Shown one piece after another: positions 1 through 12,870 of a stretch of DNA of 64,000 nt. Position numbers and translations under genes: made by a program. The stretch is from Glandiceps talaboti. Taxonomy: Eukaryota; Hemichordata; Enteropneusta; Spengelidae. The stretch is taken from NCBI RefSeq assembly GCF_964340395.1, contig NC_135563.1, positions 11,209,651 through 11,273,650 on the forward strand, given 5' to 3'. The notes below the pieces were generated by a model that saw only the letters and a program-made list of their open reading frames with translations, made no database searches and was not told where the DNA came from. Numbering within the stretch: the first letter of the stretch is position 1; every line of letters starts with the position of its first letter.

Positions 1-652
1 CACTGCAAACAAAAGTGCATGCCATTGGCACTGTAGATTTCTTTAGTAGTTTCATACATGCCATAGATTATTTGTAAGTAATCTGTCCATGTCAGTAGAT
101 CTGTAAGAACATGAATACTTAAATGGCTACCAACGCAAGCTGGTAGGTAGAGCTGAAGGTAGTATAGTCACAGATCTACTGACATAGACAGGCAATAGGA
201 TTAGTGACACTGACCTCTAAGATAAATTGCGCCCTCTAGAGTCATTGTAAAACAATAATGTAACTGCTGCTACTACTATGAATATGTAATTCAAATTATA
301 GGATTGAGAGATACTATTTTTGAGGGGTGGGGGTGAGAGCTACTTAATCTTTCAGTAATTTCAAGTGACATATAAATGTAATTGTTTTAAATATGACATC
401 TACCGTACTCATGAATAGATATAGATGGTGTTATTTATGATGGAGGTCTTTGCAGAAGATACTGGTAGTTTAGTATAATGGACGTCATTCATTTGTCAAA
501 CTTCATGTTGTAAAATGTATTCATGAAGTTGTTTTATAGTTAGAGTATAGAATGTTAGTCGTAAAATTTCCACAGTATTGACTGTCGGGAGGATTGTTAT
601 CTGTGACAGGATTTGTTTAATACAATGACCATCAAGGTTTCTGTCAAACACA

Positions 653-990
653 GGGTTGTCAGTGGCTGAGTGGGTAAACTATGGTCAGGGTTTGAGTCCT
701 TGTCAGAGTTTGATTAAATTTGTCACACTGTAAGGAAGATGAGTGTAGTTCAGTTTGACTTTACCTAACAACACAGGTTTTCCCCGGGTATATTTCACTG
801 CAATTGACTCTACCTAACAAGATAGGTTTCCCCATGTATTCCAGTGCAGTTTGACTCTACCTATTCAACAAGTCGGGTTTTCACCAGGTACTCCAGTTTC
901 CCTCTGCTGTAACACATTAACATTGAAACCCATGAGAAGCAGCCCTCACTTTGACTTCTTGGGTGATAAGTGCTGACATACTTTAAGAAC
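653..990 (+). repeat. degenerate tRNA-derived SINE-like repeat with short tandem units
   Basis: At 660-705 the sequence resembles a tRNA-type RNA polymerase III promoter: TGGCTGAGTGG (A-box-like) followed by GGTTTGAGTCC (B-box-like). It is followed at 748-890 by three imperfect units of about 55 bases, each with TTTGACT.TACCTA.CAA and GGTTTTCCCC-like segments. This resembles tRNA-headed SINEs of invertebrates, but both ends are unclear and I cannot name the family. Confidence 0.4.
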
Positions 991-1405
991 TATCCAATGT
1001 AAATAATAAGATTCATGTTCAAATAGTCCTTACTTAAACTTTGATCCCTCCTGACCTCCAATTTCGTGTTAGACATATTTACTCCATCTTATACAGCCTT
1101 GTGACATAAGTGTACTTCAAGTATGTAGTAATGTTATCCATGGATGATATATCTTACATTTATGACCTGTAACACCAGCATCTAGTGGGTGGTCACAGTA
1201 TCCCTGATACCAGAGTGACTGTCATAAGCACTGTTTGACATACTGTAACCTTGAACTTCAAGTGTGCAGTCTTTCCAAGAGTATACTGGTATTAATTTAA
1301 CCTTGACATTTCTCTAGGTTATTGACAATGCCAGTGCTAGGTAGTTCAAGCCATGTTGTGAAATCATATTGGTAATATCTGTATATTATAAACCTATCCT
1401 ATAGT

Positions 1406-1962
1406 GGGGCTGTCGTGATCAGATATTATCGACAACAGTCTTCATACATGTATGTACACAGACAGGGCTCTTGTTAATCTAATTAAGATGGATATGCTAG
1501 GTACGGTAGTTTGGTCCATGCGATGGAAACACTATGGTAATACAGTATCTGAATACCACTGTAGGTGCAAAAGTTATAGATAGTACAGTTAGTAACGCTA
1601 ATTTAGTAATTTTACTTAAACTAAATATGGCAATGAGATAACCATATCAAGAAGTCACAGCAACCACTTATCACTAGCCTTGACTGTGTTGGTGTAATCT
1701 AGGCCAGTGTCATGACTAGTTTGGGGATTGTTGTTAAGGGCAACAGTCTTCATACACAGATAGGGTTATATGATAAATCTACTTATGGTGTACAATACTT
1801 AGTTTGATCCATGCTATGGGGAAACACCAAGGTAATATTACAAACCTTGCCTTGACTGCGAATGTCTTGGTCAGACTGTAGGTCAGTGTCATCATAAGTT
1901 GGGAACTGTTGTTAAGGGCAGCAGTCTTCATACACAGATAAGGAATAGAGTAGTCACAGAGG
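1406..1962. repeat. degenerate local duplications in apparent intron
   Basis: A segment of about 85 bases, with the core GTTGTTAAGGGCA and CAGTCTTCATACACAGATA, occurs at about 1677-1765 and 1850-1945. A more diverged relative lies at about 1406-1470. The two better copies agree over most of their length, indicating local duplication inside what looks like the intron before the exon at 2006. No coding potential is seen. Confidence 0.5.
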
Positions 1963-2005
1963 TACCTAGATTCCACTATAACTTGTATTTTTCATATCTT
2001 TACAG

Positions 2006-2073
2006 ATGACTTCAAAAAGCACCACCACCCACCATTCCACAAGATCTACCAGACACTCCACGAGAAGCAGTAA
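2006..2073 (+). CDS. possible last coding exon of an unidentified gene (3' partial)
   Basis: A pyrimidine-rich acceptor (TTTTTCATATCTTTACAG) ends at 2005. It is followed by 22 open codons and a TAA at 2071-2073. The peptide is basic and histidine-rich, reading DFKKHHHPPFHKIYQ and ending TLHEKQ. The first codon is split (phase 2), so earlier exons must lie upstream, probably outside the window, because I see none in 1-2000. I do not recognise the protein. The support is only the acceptor, the open frame and the non-random composition; a chance open frame of this length is possible. AATAAA signals at about 5212 and 5347 could end a long 3' UTR. Confidence 0.4.
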
Positions 2074-5000
2074 CTACTGACAACAGGCATTGTGGGTCTT
2101 TGCTGACCATCATAGACTGAGGTGAACTCTAAACCAACCAAACTACACTCAATCTGAGGACAGCCAAAAAACACAAAAACACAGACCCTCACTTTTCAAT
2201 GCCAAAACTGTCTTCCATCCAACTGAAGTGTCAACTTCAGTATAAAAATCTTCCACACTTGATGTGGCAATACACTCTTTGGACCTTTTTAGAGAGTAGG
2301 GTACATGTGTAAACTCCAGACATAAGTTGTCACCAGTAGAGGTAGGACTTTATAAAATAGTGCAATGGGTCATACTTAGGGTTAGGTGAAATCAAGCTTA
2401 GAATTACGTACCATTGCTGAATAACTAGCAACGGTACCGAACAGACAATATGGTGCAATTAGTAAAAGCTCCATGAGAGTGGTTATTACATTGTATCATA
2501 CTATGACAAATCACTCCACTACTACAAGAGACTACTACTACTTGCCTTTTCAACCCTTCCTCCCCTATAATTCACCACTGGATAGGCAGACCTACTTTGA
2601 AACAAAAGATGGTCACACCAAATTTACAGAATTGAGGGGACGTAGGTTGACAATCTAGAAGGAGATGAAATTTCGACACTAGCAGCTGGTGAAAGTGAGA
2701 GACAGACATAGTGGTTGTGACTTCAGCAACCAGTTTAATAGCTGCAGTATTTCAACATACATATCGTTGACCAAACTTTCTAAAGTGTATATTTATATTT
2801 GGCTAACTAATCTGTGAGGTGACGTTTTTTTAGGCAGTTTGTGACGTATAGTACTTCCGATAATTCTCATCTCCCACACATGCCATCTTTTTTTATCACA
2901 CCTATGCTTAATTTGCATCTATGCATATGAATTGAGAGATAGTGATTTGCAATTTTGCATGATACGTTGTTGTTTTAAGAGAGGAGAACTCATTTCTGGG
3001 TACATGAAGTGTACATACAATATATTTACAACACACTCTTGACAATGTGTCTTCCGAAACTTTTTACAATCATGGACTTTTTTTTGCCATGTGTACTGAC
3101 TGGTTAATTGAAACTTTTCATGATCATTTTGATGCAGCCATCTTTATGAATATAGCTACTAATATATTTTGGATATTAAGGTTTTACAACTTTATCTTAG
3201 CTGTCTGTTTTTCCTTACGGTATACTTTCCTTGGTTGGGATTCAACAATCAAAAATTGAGCTATTTGTTCATAAACTCTTTATGTACAGTACTAACATAC
3301 ACTTTTAGACTCTGTGTTGATCATAGAGGAACAGTGTAATTTAGTCTTATTTCTACTAGCACTGCCTATGCAAAGTTTTGATGTTTTCATTTTTTTTTCT
3401 AATTAAGTTGGAATATTAATGTGGTGATCTCAGTTTGTTTTCGTTTATCATAGCTAACCCATACCTAGTGCAGATGCCAACGGTGGTTTCTAACCACTGT
3501 GGGTGAAGGTATAAATCGTAACGATGCTGTATAGGAACTAGACTAACCCCTACCCCGCAGAATAAGTAAGAAGTAATCTGAAAATGGACAAAGTAGTTGC
3601 AGTGCTGTTATAAAACTACAACATACAACTGCATTTAAAACTTGTCAGGATATATACCGAATATTGATGGTAGCCTAGGTCCTTCATGCTGCCGGATTGC
3701 GACTGATGTCCTCTCTGTAGACGTGTGTAGATGTATACTTTTACTTCAGTGAAGCGTCGATCAGAAACTGCTTTGTTGTTCTGGGGATGAGCGCCAACTT
3801 CCTACATCTTACCCTATACTATAGTAGAAAGGGGATTCACTCACGACCAGGAACAACAAATTTGAAAACAAACAAAAAGTATACAAATGAACTAGAGGTA
3901 GATAAGCAGTCGAGCTGTATTCCTACGTCAGGTCAGATTGCACAAGTCTCAGGCGGCAACAGTGAAGGTGACAATTAATAGTTGAAATCCACTAGCACAA
4001 AGGATGTAGGCTATACTGGTGCATGGTGGGTAATTTTACTAATCTGTTACAACCACAGTAGCTGTAAATTTTGATATTTTTTTTTCAGTAATTTTTGCCA
4101 GTTGAAAAAGAAAATACAAACCTTTACTGGGAAATAGTTTGACCATTCCTCTAAGCTAAACTACCTAAAGTATATACTAATCATTGATGGTACTGTGTAC
4201 ATTGTCTTGGCATTACTGTGTAACCTTGGTAACACAAATGAATGGGCCAGACCATTTTGATAGTTTGACAGAACTCCTGTAAATTGACAATTTGTGGGAT
4301 GCAGCAAGGTTTGATAATTTGGCGATCATACATACTTCAGCAAGAACAAAAAAGCATATAATTTTATATATAAAGTCAAATAAGAACAAAAATTATGACA
4401 TTAAAATTTCAGTTACAGCTATCTGGGTTTCAATTTTGTACATTCTAGATGTAATATAGATATGGTACATACTAATTTTTGACTTGTTAGGTTAGTTTGT
4501 TTACTGTGGAAAGTAAACAAATTATGTATCTACAAGTTTTATAAGTGTTTCTGAATAGTAACCTCATGTGTTAGTTTGTATCATTATGATGAATGAACAG
4601 ATGGTTCTATACAGTTTTTTTGGCAGGATCTTTTTGAATGTTACAAAAATTTTTCACTTTAGAATGTTTCAGTGCAAACTGATAAAGTGAGTACTATATG
4701 TTACAGCATAAAATGAACAAATTATTCTCTTTTCTATTACCGGTGTAGTCGTATCTGCTGTAGTTTTTCAGGGATTTTATATAATCTATCGTGACAGGGT
4801 ATTTGGAGGCTTATCATGGTAATGGTGAACACGAACTAACTTTGTAAGGTTCACATTATATGTATGTACTGTTTTAAAGCCACACGTATGGCCAGTTCAG
4901 TCATATGGACCCCTACATACAAGTGTACAGGTTCTAAGGTTCACATTATATGTATTATCAAAGTGTACTGTTATGAAGCCACACGTTCAGTATGGCCAGT

Positions 5001-7183
5001 TCAGTCATAATGTGGACACTCCATAAAAGTGTACAGGGTTTCTGGTTCAGTACACATCTTGAAAATACATCATCAGTTTGTGACAAATAGCCAAAATGTA
5101 GCTTTAATGAAATGAAAATATATTATTTAGTCTGTGTTTTGTTGTCACTTTATAAGTTATACTGTTTATGCCGTTAACACTATTTATACTTGCTATGGTT
5201 GAGAAGCAGAGGAATAAAGTGGACATATGGATGAGAAATTGTATTTATTTTTATTTTTCTAATTGATAAAAAAAACTGTACGATGGTGTTCTAATGAAAA
5301 AAAAAACGTATGGGAGTACATAACCGAAGTCCGTGTTTGTATTAATTCAATAAATTGCATAAAAGGTAAAAATTGCAAAAAGTTTGCTATTGTACGTACA
5401 GGATGTGATCAATACAAGTAAACTATTCATGCATGGTGATTTTTCAATATATGGGAAGAGACAGATGTATGTGCAGACGTGATGTCGTGATGAAAAATCC
5501 AAAAATAAATATTTGTCATCCGTATGGCCACTTTAGTGACATCTGTTAGAAAATTATAAATGGTGTAACATGTCTACAATGAAGCTACAACAACAAAGTG
5601 CACCAGGTGCCTATCATTTCTGAATATCTGTTTGATGTCAACAAGTGTTGAAGAATATTCTACAATGCAAACATCTACAGAAGCACTTACCTCATTCAGC
5701 ATATACCTGTTGGTGTGTGCAAATGAATTTTGAGAGCATATTTTCGCAATTTCTGCATGCATGACTTGACTTAGGACAGCAGTTTCACCCAGTTACAACA
5801 CAGGAAGACATCTTGTCACACTGTCAAGGCAATTGTGTAAGAGAAGTTGTAATATGATCTATACGTACTATGCAAGCTTTGGTCAGAACCAGGTGAAAGG
5901 TCATGACCACATATAAGGTCAAAACCCGGTGAAAGGTCATGATCACATACAAGGTCAAGACAAGTGAAAGTTCAACACTAGATGTCATATCATGACCAGG
6001 TGAAAGGTCAGGACTGAGTGTTAGGTCAAGACCAGGTAAACGGTGATGACCAAGGTCAAGATCAGCCACAAGATCAAATGTAAGGTCACCATAAACAAAT
6101 TTGTTTTGATAAAGTGCCCTTTATATTTTGTATGAAGACCACCATTTTGTTTGTCAACCCACACAAGGATTTATTGGTAGCAGGTTTTTCCAGAAAAGGG
6201 ACATTCAGTATTATTATTAGTATGATTGTTAAGGAGGGATGTACTTGTTTTATGAATTATTTGTCATTTAGGAATATGCACAAGTTGAAATCTTGCCATT
6301 TTTAATCCACGTATGAACGTGATACATGTTAGTGTTTAGAAGACTTTAGATGATGGCATGATAAATGGCTAGCCTTTTACATTGTCAGTGTATCATCTTA
6401 CGTATTGGATAATGTGTCATGTATTGATTTTAGGAGTACTTTCAGTTTGATTGAGATATAAGTTTTGATAGGGATAGAATTGAACTTGGTGCTGCCATGC
6501 ATGCACTGCACAATCATCACACACAGCATTGTTCAGTGTGCACTGATACCAGTATAGGGATGAACCCATACAGGTGGTTGGACTCAGTTTTAGAGTGTGG
6601 AAGACTTACAACACTCTGTTAGCTTGCTTTCATTGTCAAAGGACTGTATGATCTCTTTGTAGCAACTATAAAACATTCCCTGAAGTGGAAAAATTACCCT
6701 AGCTTTCAAGACTGGCTTGCATTGAGTGTACAAGATATAAACAGGGGATTGCTGATAAGTTGGTAAAGTCTATCGATTTACCCATGAGAATATAAACATA
6801 GTACATAGTCCTAAATACCGCTCTTTACTGACCCATTTACGTCTTGTATTTGGCGAGTGTCCATAAGAGACAAAAAATCGTTTCATCACTGTGACCCAGG
6901 GTGTCTGGGTCACATCCTGATTATAACCGTAATCGTAATTCAAAAAAAAAGCTCACAGGAAAATGGTGGGTGTGTGACTAACAAAAAACCCTACCCCATT
7001 TCAGATATGAACAATCCCAAATTACAGCATATAAAAAGGGGCAGTGTTACAGATACAGTTCAACAAGCAAAATTGATATGAATTCTCCACAACCCTTTTT
7101 TCAGACAAAAAAAATGCAAGTAGTACACCCAGCGTACAGACTTGGATATCCCCCATGTATAGATTTTATTTTTTTTTCTTCTT

Positions 7184-7216
<33 letters not shown>

Positions 7217-7739
7217 GGGGGGGGGGGGAGGGGGTTGCACATACTGATATAGCTTATAATTGGGTGTACACTCCACCACCCCCTCCCCCACCCACACACA
7301 TGCCCATCTCCCAGGGACACATTCAAATCCATTCACAAAATACTTGAGTAAAAATATTGAGGTTTGTGGTATATTGGTGTCTGTACCCCTGAACAATGCT
7401 GAGTTTGCTATTTAACACAGAATCTATTTATCTGATGCCAATTTACAAGTGCTTTGTAATTTATGTATTTCACTGCACAGTTCTTAGTAGCTATCAGTAA
7501 TTTCAGGTTGAGAAAAACAACAATTTAATAATTTTGTTATTATTTATAGTGATTTTAGGTACACAAAAACAGATTTTGATAATTTAAGTAAAAGATGCAG
7601 GTAGCAAAATGATGCAATTTATATTTATATCTAAGTAAATATATATAATTAGTCTTTACATTGTATGCCAATTTGCATGTCTTTAAAACTTATTAAGGGG
7701 GCATGGGTCAGATCTGAACATTTTTTCCTTTGATATTTT
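2074..7739. other. non-coding stretch; possible long 3' UTR then intergenic
   Basis: No open frame here has the composition of a gene; the short frames are AT-rich chance ones. It holds a tandem duplication of about 95 bases at 4847-5040 (repeated GGTTCACATTATATGTA and GGCCAGTTCAGTCATA), AATAAA at about 5212 and 5347, an AGGTCA-rich repeat at 5895-6090, and a poly(T)-poly(G) run at 7185-7230. Confidence 0.6.
5880..6090. repeat. AGGTCA-rich degenerate minisatellite
   Basis: About eight AGGTCA hexamers lie within 200 bases (near 5897, 5915, 5933, 5952, 6004, 6022, 6052 and 6082). The units read roughly AGGTGAAAGGTCATGACCA. AGGTCA is the classical nuclear-receptor half-site, and AGGTCATGACC is a palindrome of two half-sites with no spacer. 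The simplest reading is a decayed minisatellite; a regulatory role is inference. Confidence 0.5.
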
Positions 7740-8115
7740 AGTCTTGGTTGCCGAGACGCTCACCTCTGGGGCTCTACTATCAGACCGCCCAGACAGGAGT
7801 CTGGGGAAACTTAATCCAAAGTTGCCTGAACCAGAAGTCACACAGTACATTTCTTCCAAGTTATAAAAGAAATGGGCTTAATACAAGGCCTGTTTGTTGT
7901 AATTAAGGTATATCAGTTGCTTGAGATGTGATAACCCATCATGAAGGTACCGGGATCATTCAGCTTACAATGTTGGATGTGAAGTATTCCCAGCATGCAC
8001 TGCTTTGGGAAACAGATCTGGTACAGGCGATTGTAATAATACATTTCCCCAGCCTCTCGTCTGGGTGGTCTCGTAGTAGAGCCCCCCAGCAGTGAGAGTC
8101 TGGGTAACCAAGACT
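7740..8115. mobile_element. MITE-like element with about 70-bp terminal inverted repeats
   Basis: The left end (AGTCTTGGTTGCCGAGAC, 7740 onward) is matched in inverted orientation by the right end (reverse complement AGTCTTGGTTACCCAGAC, ending at 8115). Similarity runs about 70 bases inward to GGAGTCTGGGGAAA, with a few mismatches. About 235 bases of unrelated, non-coding sequence lie between. Flanking TA on both sides fits a TA target-site duplication, as in Tc1/mariner-type elements. The family is not identified. Confidence 0.8.
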
Positions 8116-10035
8116 ATTGACATTTTTGTTTCATGTGAAGAATTAGACGTGATGTTCTACTAACTGAAATATGTCTAATCATCATTTAATAGTAACCATG
8201 GGATCTGTGGGATAACAGCCAGTCAAAACAAATAAAATGATTCAATGGGGTACTTTTTAGGAGTACCCAAAAAATGCCACTGACCTCAGAAAATTATATA
8301 TGCATAAATTTCTCAGTGCTATATGAATATTTTATGCTTTTTATTTCAAGGCAAAAATCAGTATGATAATATAAGATGTGCTTATGCAAGTATTTGGAAT
8401 TTAGATAAAAATGTCTCAGTTAGCCCATGTCCCTTTAAGTCAGCATTTGGTACACAAGGGATAGTCTTATATTGTTTCATGAGGATTGGAAGTGAAATTG
8501 TTTTGTGATCCCAAATTATAACAAAGTCAACAAACATATATAATATTAAAATGTAGTGTTGTCAGTGGTCTGTTGACACCTTTGTTATTAGCCCCAAACA
8601 GGCACAACCCGAACAAAATCTAGGAATCTGAATGGCCCATGTCTGTCCATCTGTGTGTCATCCGGAAACAGACCTTTGATGTTCTAGACGCAATTAGTGT
8701 TGGGGGCTATGTTTCAGATGTAGAAGACTTGTTAACACATGTAAATTGGAGTACTTGACAGATGCAATCAGATCTTGCACTTTCTTAGTTGCTCACAATA
8801 ATTTTTTTTCAGTTTTATTTGCAATATTCTTGATGTGATAACAATCGAAAAACAACCATGTTATGAGATCAAGTATGGATAAAACGGTTGTAGATATCAT
8901 TTTGACAAGAATAACTCGATGAAAAAAAAAATGGTGAAGTTTTGTTATTGACTTCACCAACTGTACAACAGTACAAGGCTGTGTAAAGTTAAAGTTGCTG
9001 TATTACCACAGAAGTTCAAGGTTATTAAATTGGTGGTTTACCATTGATGTTACGAAAGAAGTCCGATGTGATAAAATTGCTGGTTTACTGTTATAGCGTG
9101 ATAATGTTACAACAGAAATCGTAGGTGATATAAAGTTGCTATTTGAAAGTTGATGTTAAGACTTTGTTATGGTTATTCTTTCCTTCTTTTTGTTTTCTAT
9201 CAATTGAATTATTTGCTTGCCAGTCTTACTTTCTTTGTTATTGATTTAATAAACTGTACATGTGTTTCATGTAAATGCTGTGATGTTTCTTTACTGATGA
9301 TGTGGTAGAATGAACAAAGTAGAAAACAGTGCACTTTTCAAACCTAGATGGTTCTAGGACATCTGAGACCATGGGATCAATGACCCCCAAGTACTGATCA
9401 ATAGAAGTCACATTGCCAACCCTTCAATAATGCAGAGTTCAAACATATTCACTCTCAGACCGGTACATTCATTCAATAAATGCTCTCCAGCACACAGATT
9501 TGTCTTTCCTTCTTTCCTTTTAATTCTTCCTTTATACCCTTACAAATGCTTAAGGTCTCTTACAAAGATTACACAAATGCCCATTATGTTCTTTGGACCA
9601 AGGACTGCTCAGAAAACTTACAAGAGTTTATATCAACTTTCCCACTGGATGGCATTGTATACCCACATCTATAAATATATGATATGTCTTGATGTGGTGT
9701 GGTGTGGTGTGGTGTCAGGTAAACTTAAGTGTTCATCAGTGAAATGCACAACTGACCTAAATGCAAAGAAAACTGGATTATCGTATGTTGCTGGCTACAC
9801 AAAGTTTTTCTTCCTCATATGACATAGCACAAAGTTATATGCGGACATAGTACATTTATACCATGCACAAGCCAAGTTATTGTCTTTGAACAGAAAATAT
9901 GGATTATATACCCTGGTTGTTCTACGTCATGACAACCACCATCTCTGTCACTTGTTCTGCAATGCTTGAAATATGAGCCGAAATGTTCCAAATTGTCGTT
10001 TTTCTCCCCGATTTATTCATGAACTGTGCTTAAGG

Positions 10036-10199
10036 TATAATTATATTGTTCTCCAATATTTTTCTTCATTAAGCTGGAAAATACTCATGACCTAAGGGTT
10101 TGTCACTACCCGTCTTACAACTCATAGTGAAAGACCCCTTAGGTCACTCATATTTCCGTTGGCTGAATGAAGCAAAATATTTGGGAATACTATCTATAT
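10036..10199. mobile_element. short fold-back MITE, copy 1 of 2
   Basis: An inverted repeat. The left arm carries AATATTTTTCTTCATTAAGC then CATGACCTAAGGG; the right arm is its imperfect complement (CCTTAGGTCACTCATA then GGCTGAATGAAGCAAAATATT). A related copy with the same arm motifs lies at 63237-63384. The element is non-coding and mobilised, if at all, by a transposase elsewhere. Confidence 0.7.
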
Positions 10200-10551
10200 G
10201 TATATTCATTATCAGATCTCAAAATACAAAATGTTTTTTTTTTTAAAGTTATTTAAACAATTACAGCTGTAGTATTTTCTTTAAAAAGCTCACAAAGTTG
10301 CAAAACTAGTCAACGATTCAAGCTGTTTTTGTACTTGTTTTGAAGTATTTTATGTAACAAAGACTTAACGTGATGTAAATCTTGAAATAACAGAATATAA
10401 GTAAGTAGTTTGTCCGGATGTAAATATACAAATTTCTATACAACCAAAAACCAATCTTCTCGCATCAGGATACTACTTGAAATATCTTCCTTTACAAAAT
10501 CTCATATTTTTACAATGAGGACAACTTATCAGTCCATTTAAAACACATAAT

Positions 10552-10626
10552 GTTGTGTCAGTGCAGTAATGTCGTATCTGCCTATACAATTGCATAGCAG
10601 ATATGACCTTACTGCACTGAGGTGAC
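10552..10626. repeat. short palindromic element, copy 1 of 2
   Basis: A near-perfect hairpin: GTCAGTGCAGTAATGTCGTA then TCTGCCTAT on the left, ATAGCAGATATGACC then TTACTGCACTGAGGTGAC on the right, with a loop of only about 8 bases. The same hairpin occurs at 23341-23432 inside OGA intron 3. Two copies 13 kb apart with the same arms suggest a dispersed fold-back family. Confidence 0.75.
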
Positions 10627-11169
10627 TATAACTTGTTCATACTAGTATTTATTTTGTTTATGAAAACAAAAACATGGAAGGGAGGAGAAGAAAGGATTAC
10701 AGTTGTGGCCTACATTTAAGTTTACATTTGAAAAGTGGAAGGAGTGCTGTACAATAAAAATCTCCCTAACACATCACAGTCTGTAAGGTACGCCAAAAAT
10801 AACAGGGCACCCTCACACATCGATCAACCCCTTCCCATGTCGGAAGAGAGGCAACTGGAGAGGGCGGAACAACACAATGTTTTCTTACAGTCTAACATTC
10901 ACACAGCCACAGATCTGTATATCATTTACATGGCAAGTATTTGTAGGCCTGATGGGCGTCAGTTTCACAATTTGGCAACTTCTGGATGACTATGAAGAGC
11001 CAAATAAACAAAGCACAAGTCATTAAATCATAGTAACAAATAGTTGTAGTTGCACAACCAAGAGTTGGAATTACATGCAAGTAACATTTTTCGTGTTCAC
11101 GTTTACAGGCATTGTCAAATAGGAAAAACGTTACTCGCAGGTAATTGGAACCCGGTTATGTATAATCTA

Positions 11170-11175
11170 TTTATT
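11170..11175 (-). promoter_or_regulatory. candidate poly(A) signal of OGA
   Basis: TTTATT on the plus strand is AATAAA in the OGA sense direction, about 550 bases past the stop. It is the first canonical hexamer seen downstream of the OGA coding region; usage is inferred. Confidence 0.4.
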
Positions 11176-11721
11176 ACTATAAAAAATCTCATGTATGCCT
11201 TGTTTAACTACATGTGTGAGGTCAAGTATATCATGTACATTGTAATGAATTTCTTCTATTCCATGCCATGTTTGCACCTTACATCTGGAATCTAACAGAA
11301 CACTAACCGATTCCCAGAATGTATCGTATACTGTTATGTAAATAAACTTCTATGTTCATACATTACGATAATATTGAATATAAGCTTTGCATGCTAATGT
11401 TTAGCAGTGTCGGAAAGATGACCATTTCTCCATATTAGGCAGATGATAAATTAAGCCTTGGCAATGACCAGGATCACAGATGACAACAATGAGAAATTAC
11501 ATCTATGAAAGAGCCTCCAGTTTCAAAAGTGGCAGTATACTGTATGTAATTTAACAGTTTCATCACTGACTACGTGTTCAGAGATTTTCACATCACACTG
11601 CAGATACAAGGGGTGAAAACTTGTCTGTGTGTGAGTGTACTTTCTTGGATCCATTTGGTTGCACCATAGACATCAAGCACTATGTATTTCATCTGGATTG
11701 CATTACGAGTCACTGTACTTT

Positions 11722-12751
11722 TTACATTGCTCTCACTAATATTAGTACATCATCACTAGTCTTGTCCGCACTAGGAATTTCAAAGAATCCGAGCTGAGAG
11801 TAAAATTCTATCTTGTTTTTATCACCAACACCAACTTCAGCACAAGCACCTTGAGAACCTACAACAGATAAGTTACAAACTTTAAATCAGCTGAATATCA
11901 TTGTTGGTAATGAAACATGATTTTAAGAAGGTGAAAAGTTGAACAATTACACTTTGATTGTCACAGGTTACAAGATGCAATAAAACTTGATTATCTCACG
12001 TAGAGAAATTACGGTGACGTGTTTCCATACATTAAACACATATTAAAATAAAGATACAATAAATACAAAATAAAATGTACACACTGTTAATGTCTTTAAA
12101 ATGAAATACGATCTTTGATCTCTGTAGGGCAGATAAAATGATAAAAACAAAGCAATGCAGAGCAGATATCTTTAAAATAGAATCACTTAGTTTGGTTTAA
12201 TATTCTGTTAACATGAAGTCATAAATACACCTGCAGCTGCTACATATCAACATTTTCAAAAAAACTACAAAATTTTGAAGCTTTGAAATGAATACTTTGG
12301 TATTAGAGTAGACTGGTAGATCTGTCATTGATCTGCTTATGCAAACTCTCACAACCCCAAAAGTGGAAAGAATAATGATGCTGACAAGTGTTGTCATAAA
12401 ACAACCCATAGTTCGACATAACAGATAACTGCAAGTACTTCATACACAAGACTCAAACATGTTCCACCTTAGAAAGAGTAATATTTGCCACTTACCATTT
12501 GCTTTGAGGGCTGATAATGCACAAGCAAGCATATTCTTGACAACACTTTTGTCTTCAACAGACGGCAGAACATCAATTTTTAACATAGAAGGATACCTTG
12601 TGAACAGATCGTCTGGTAAATACGTCTTATGTTCATGAAAACTGATGATCATTTCCTGCAAAGTACCAAGTGACAACAATGTTCACCTACTACTAGTATT
12701 TCAATATCTCAATATGAGCTTTGTGCTGTCATTCTACCATTATTTACTTTA

Positions 12752-12790
<39 letters not shown>

Positions 12791-12792
12791 CA

Positions 12793-12870
<78 letters not shown>

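Larger units (their letters stand above)
8116..11721. other. intergenic stretch and 3' flank of OGA
   Basis: No supported gene. It includes a small inverted repeat (AGCCCCAAACA at 8588, with its complement near 8713), AATAAA on the plus strand near 9250 that could serve an upstream + strand transcript, a (GTGTG)n patch near 9700, a MITE-like element at 10036-10199 and a short palindromic element at 10552-10626. On the minus strand the nearest AATAAA downstream of the OGA stop is at 11175-11170, a candidate poly(A) signal about 550 bases after the stop. Confidence 0.6.
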
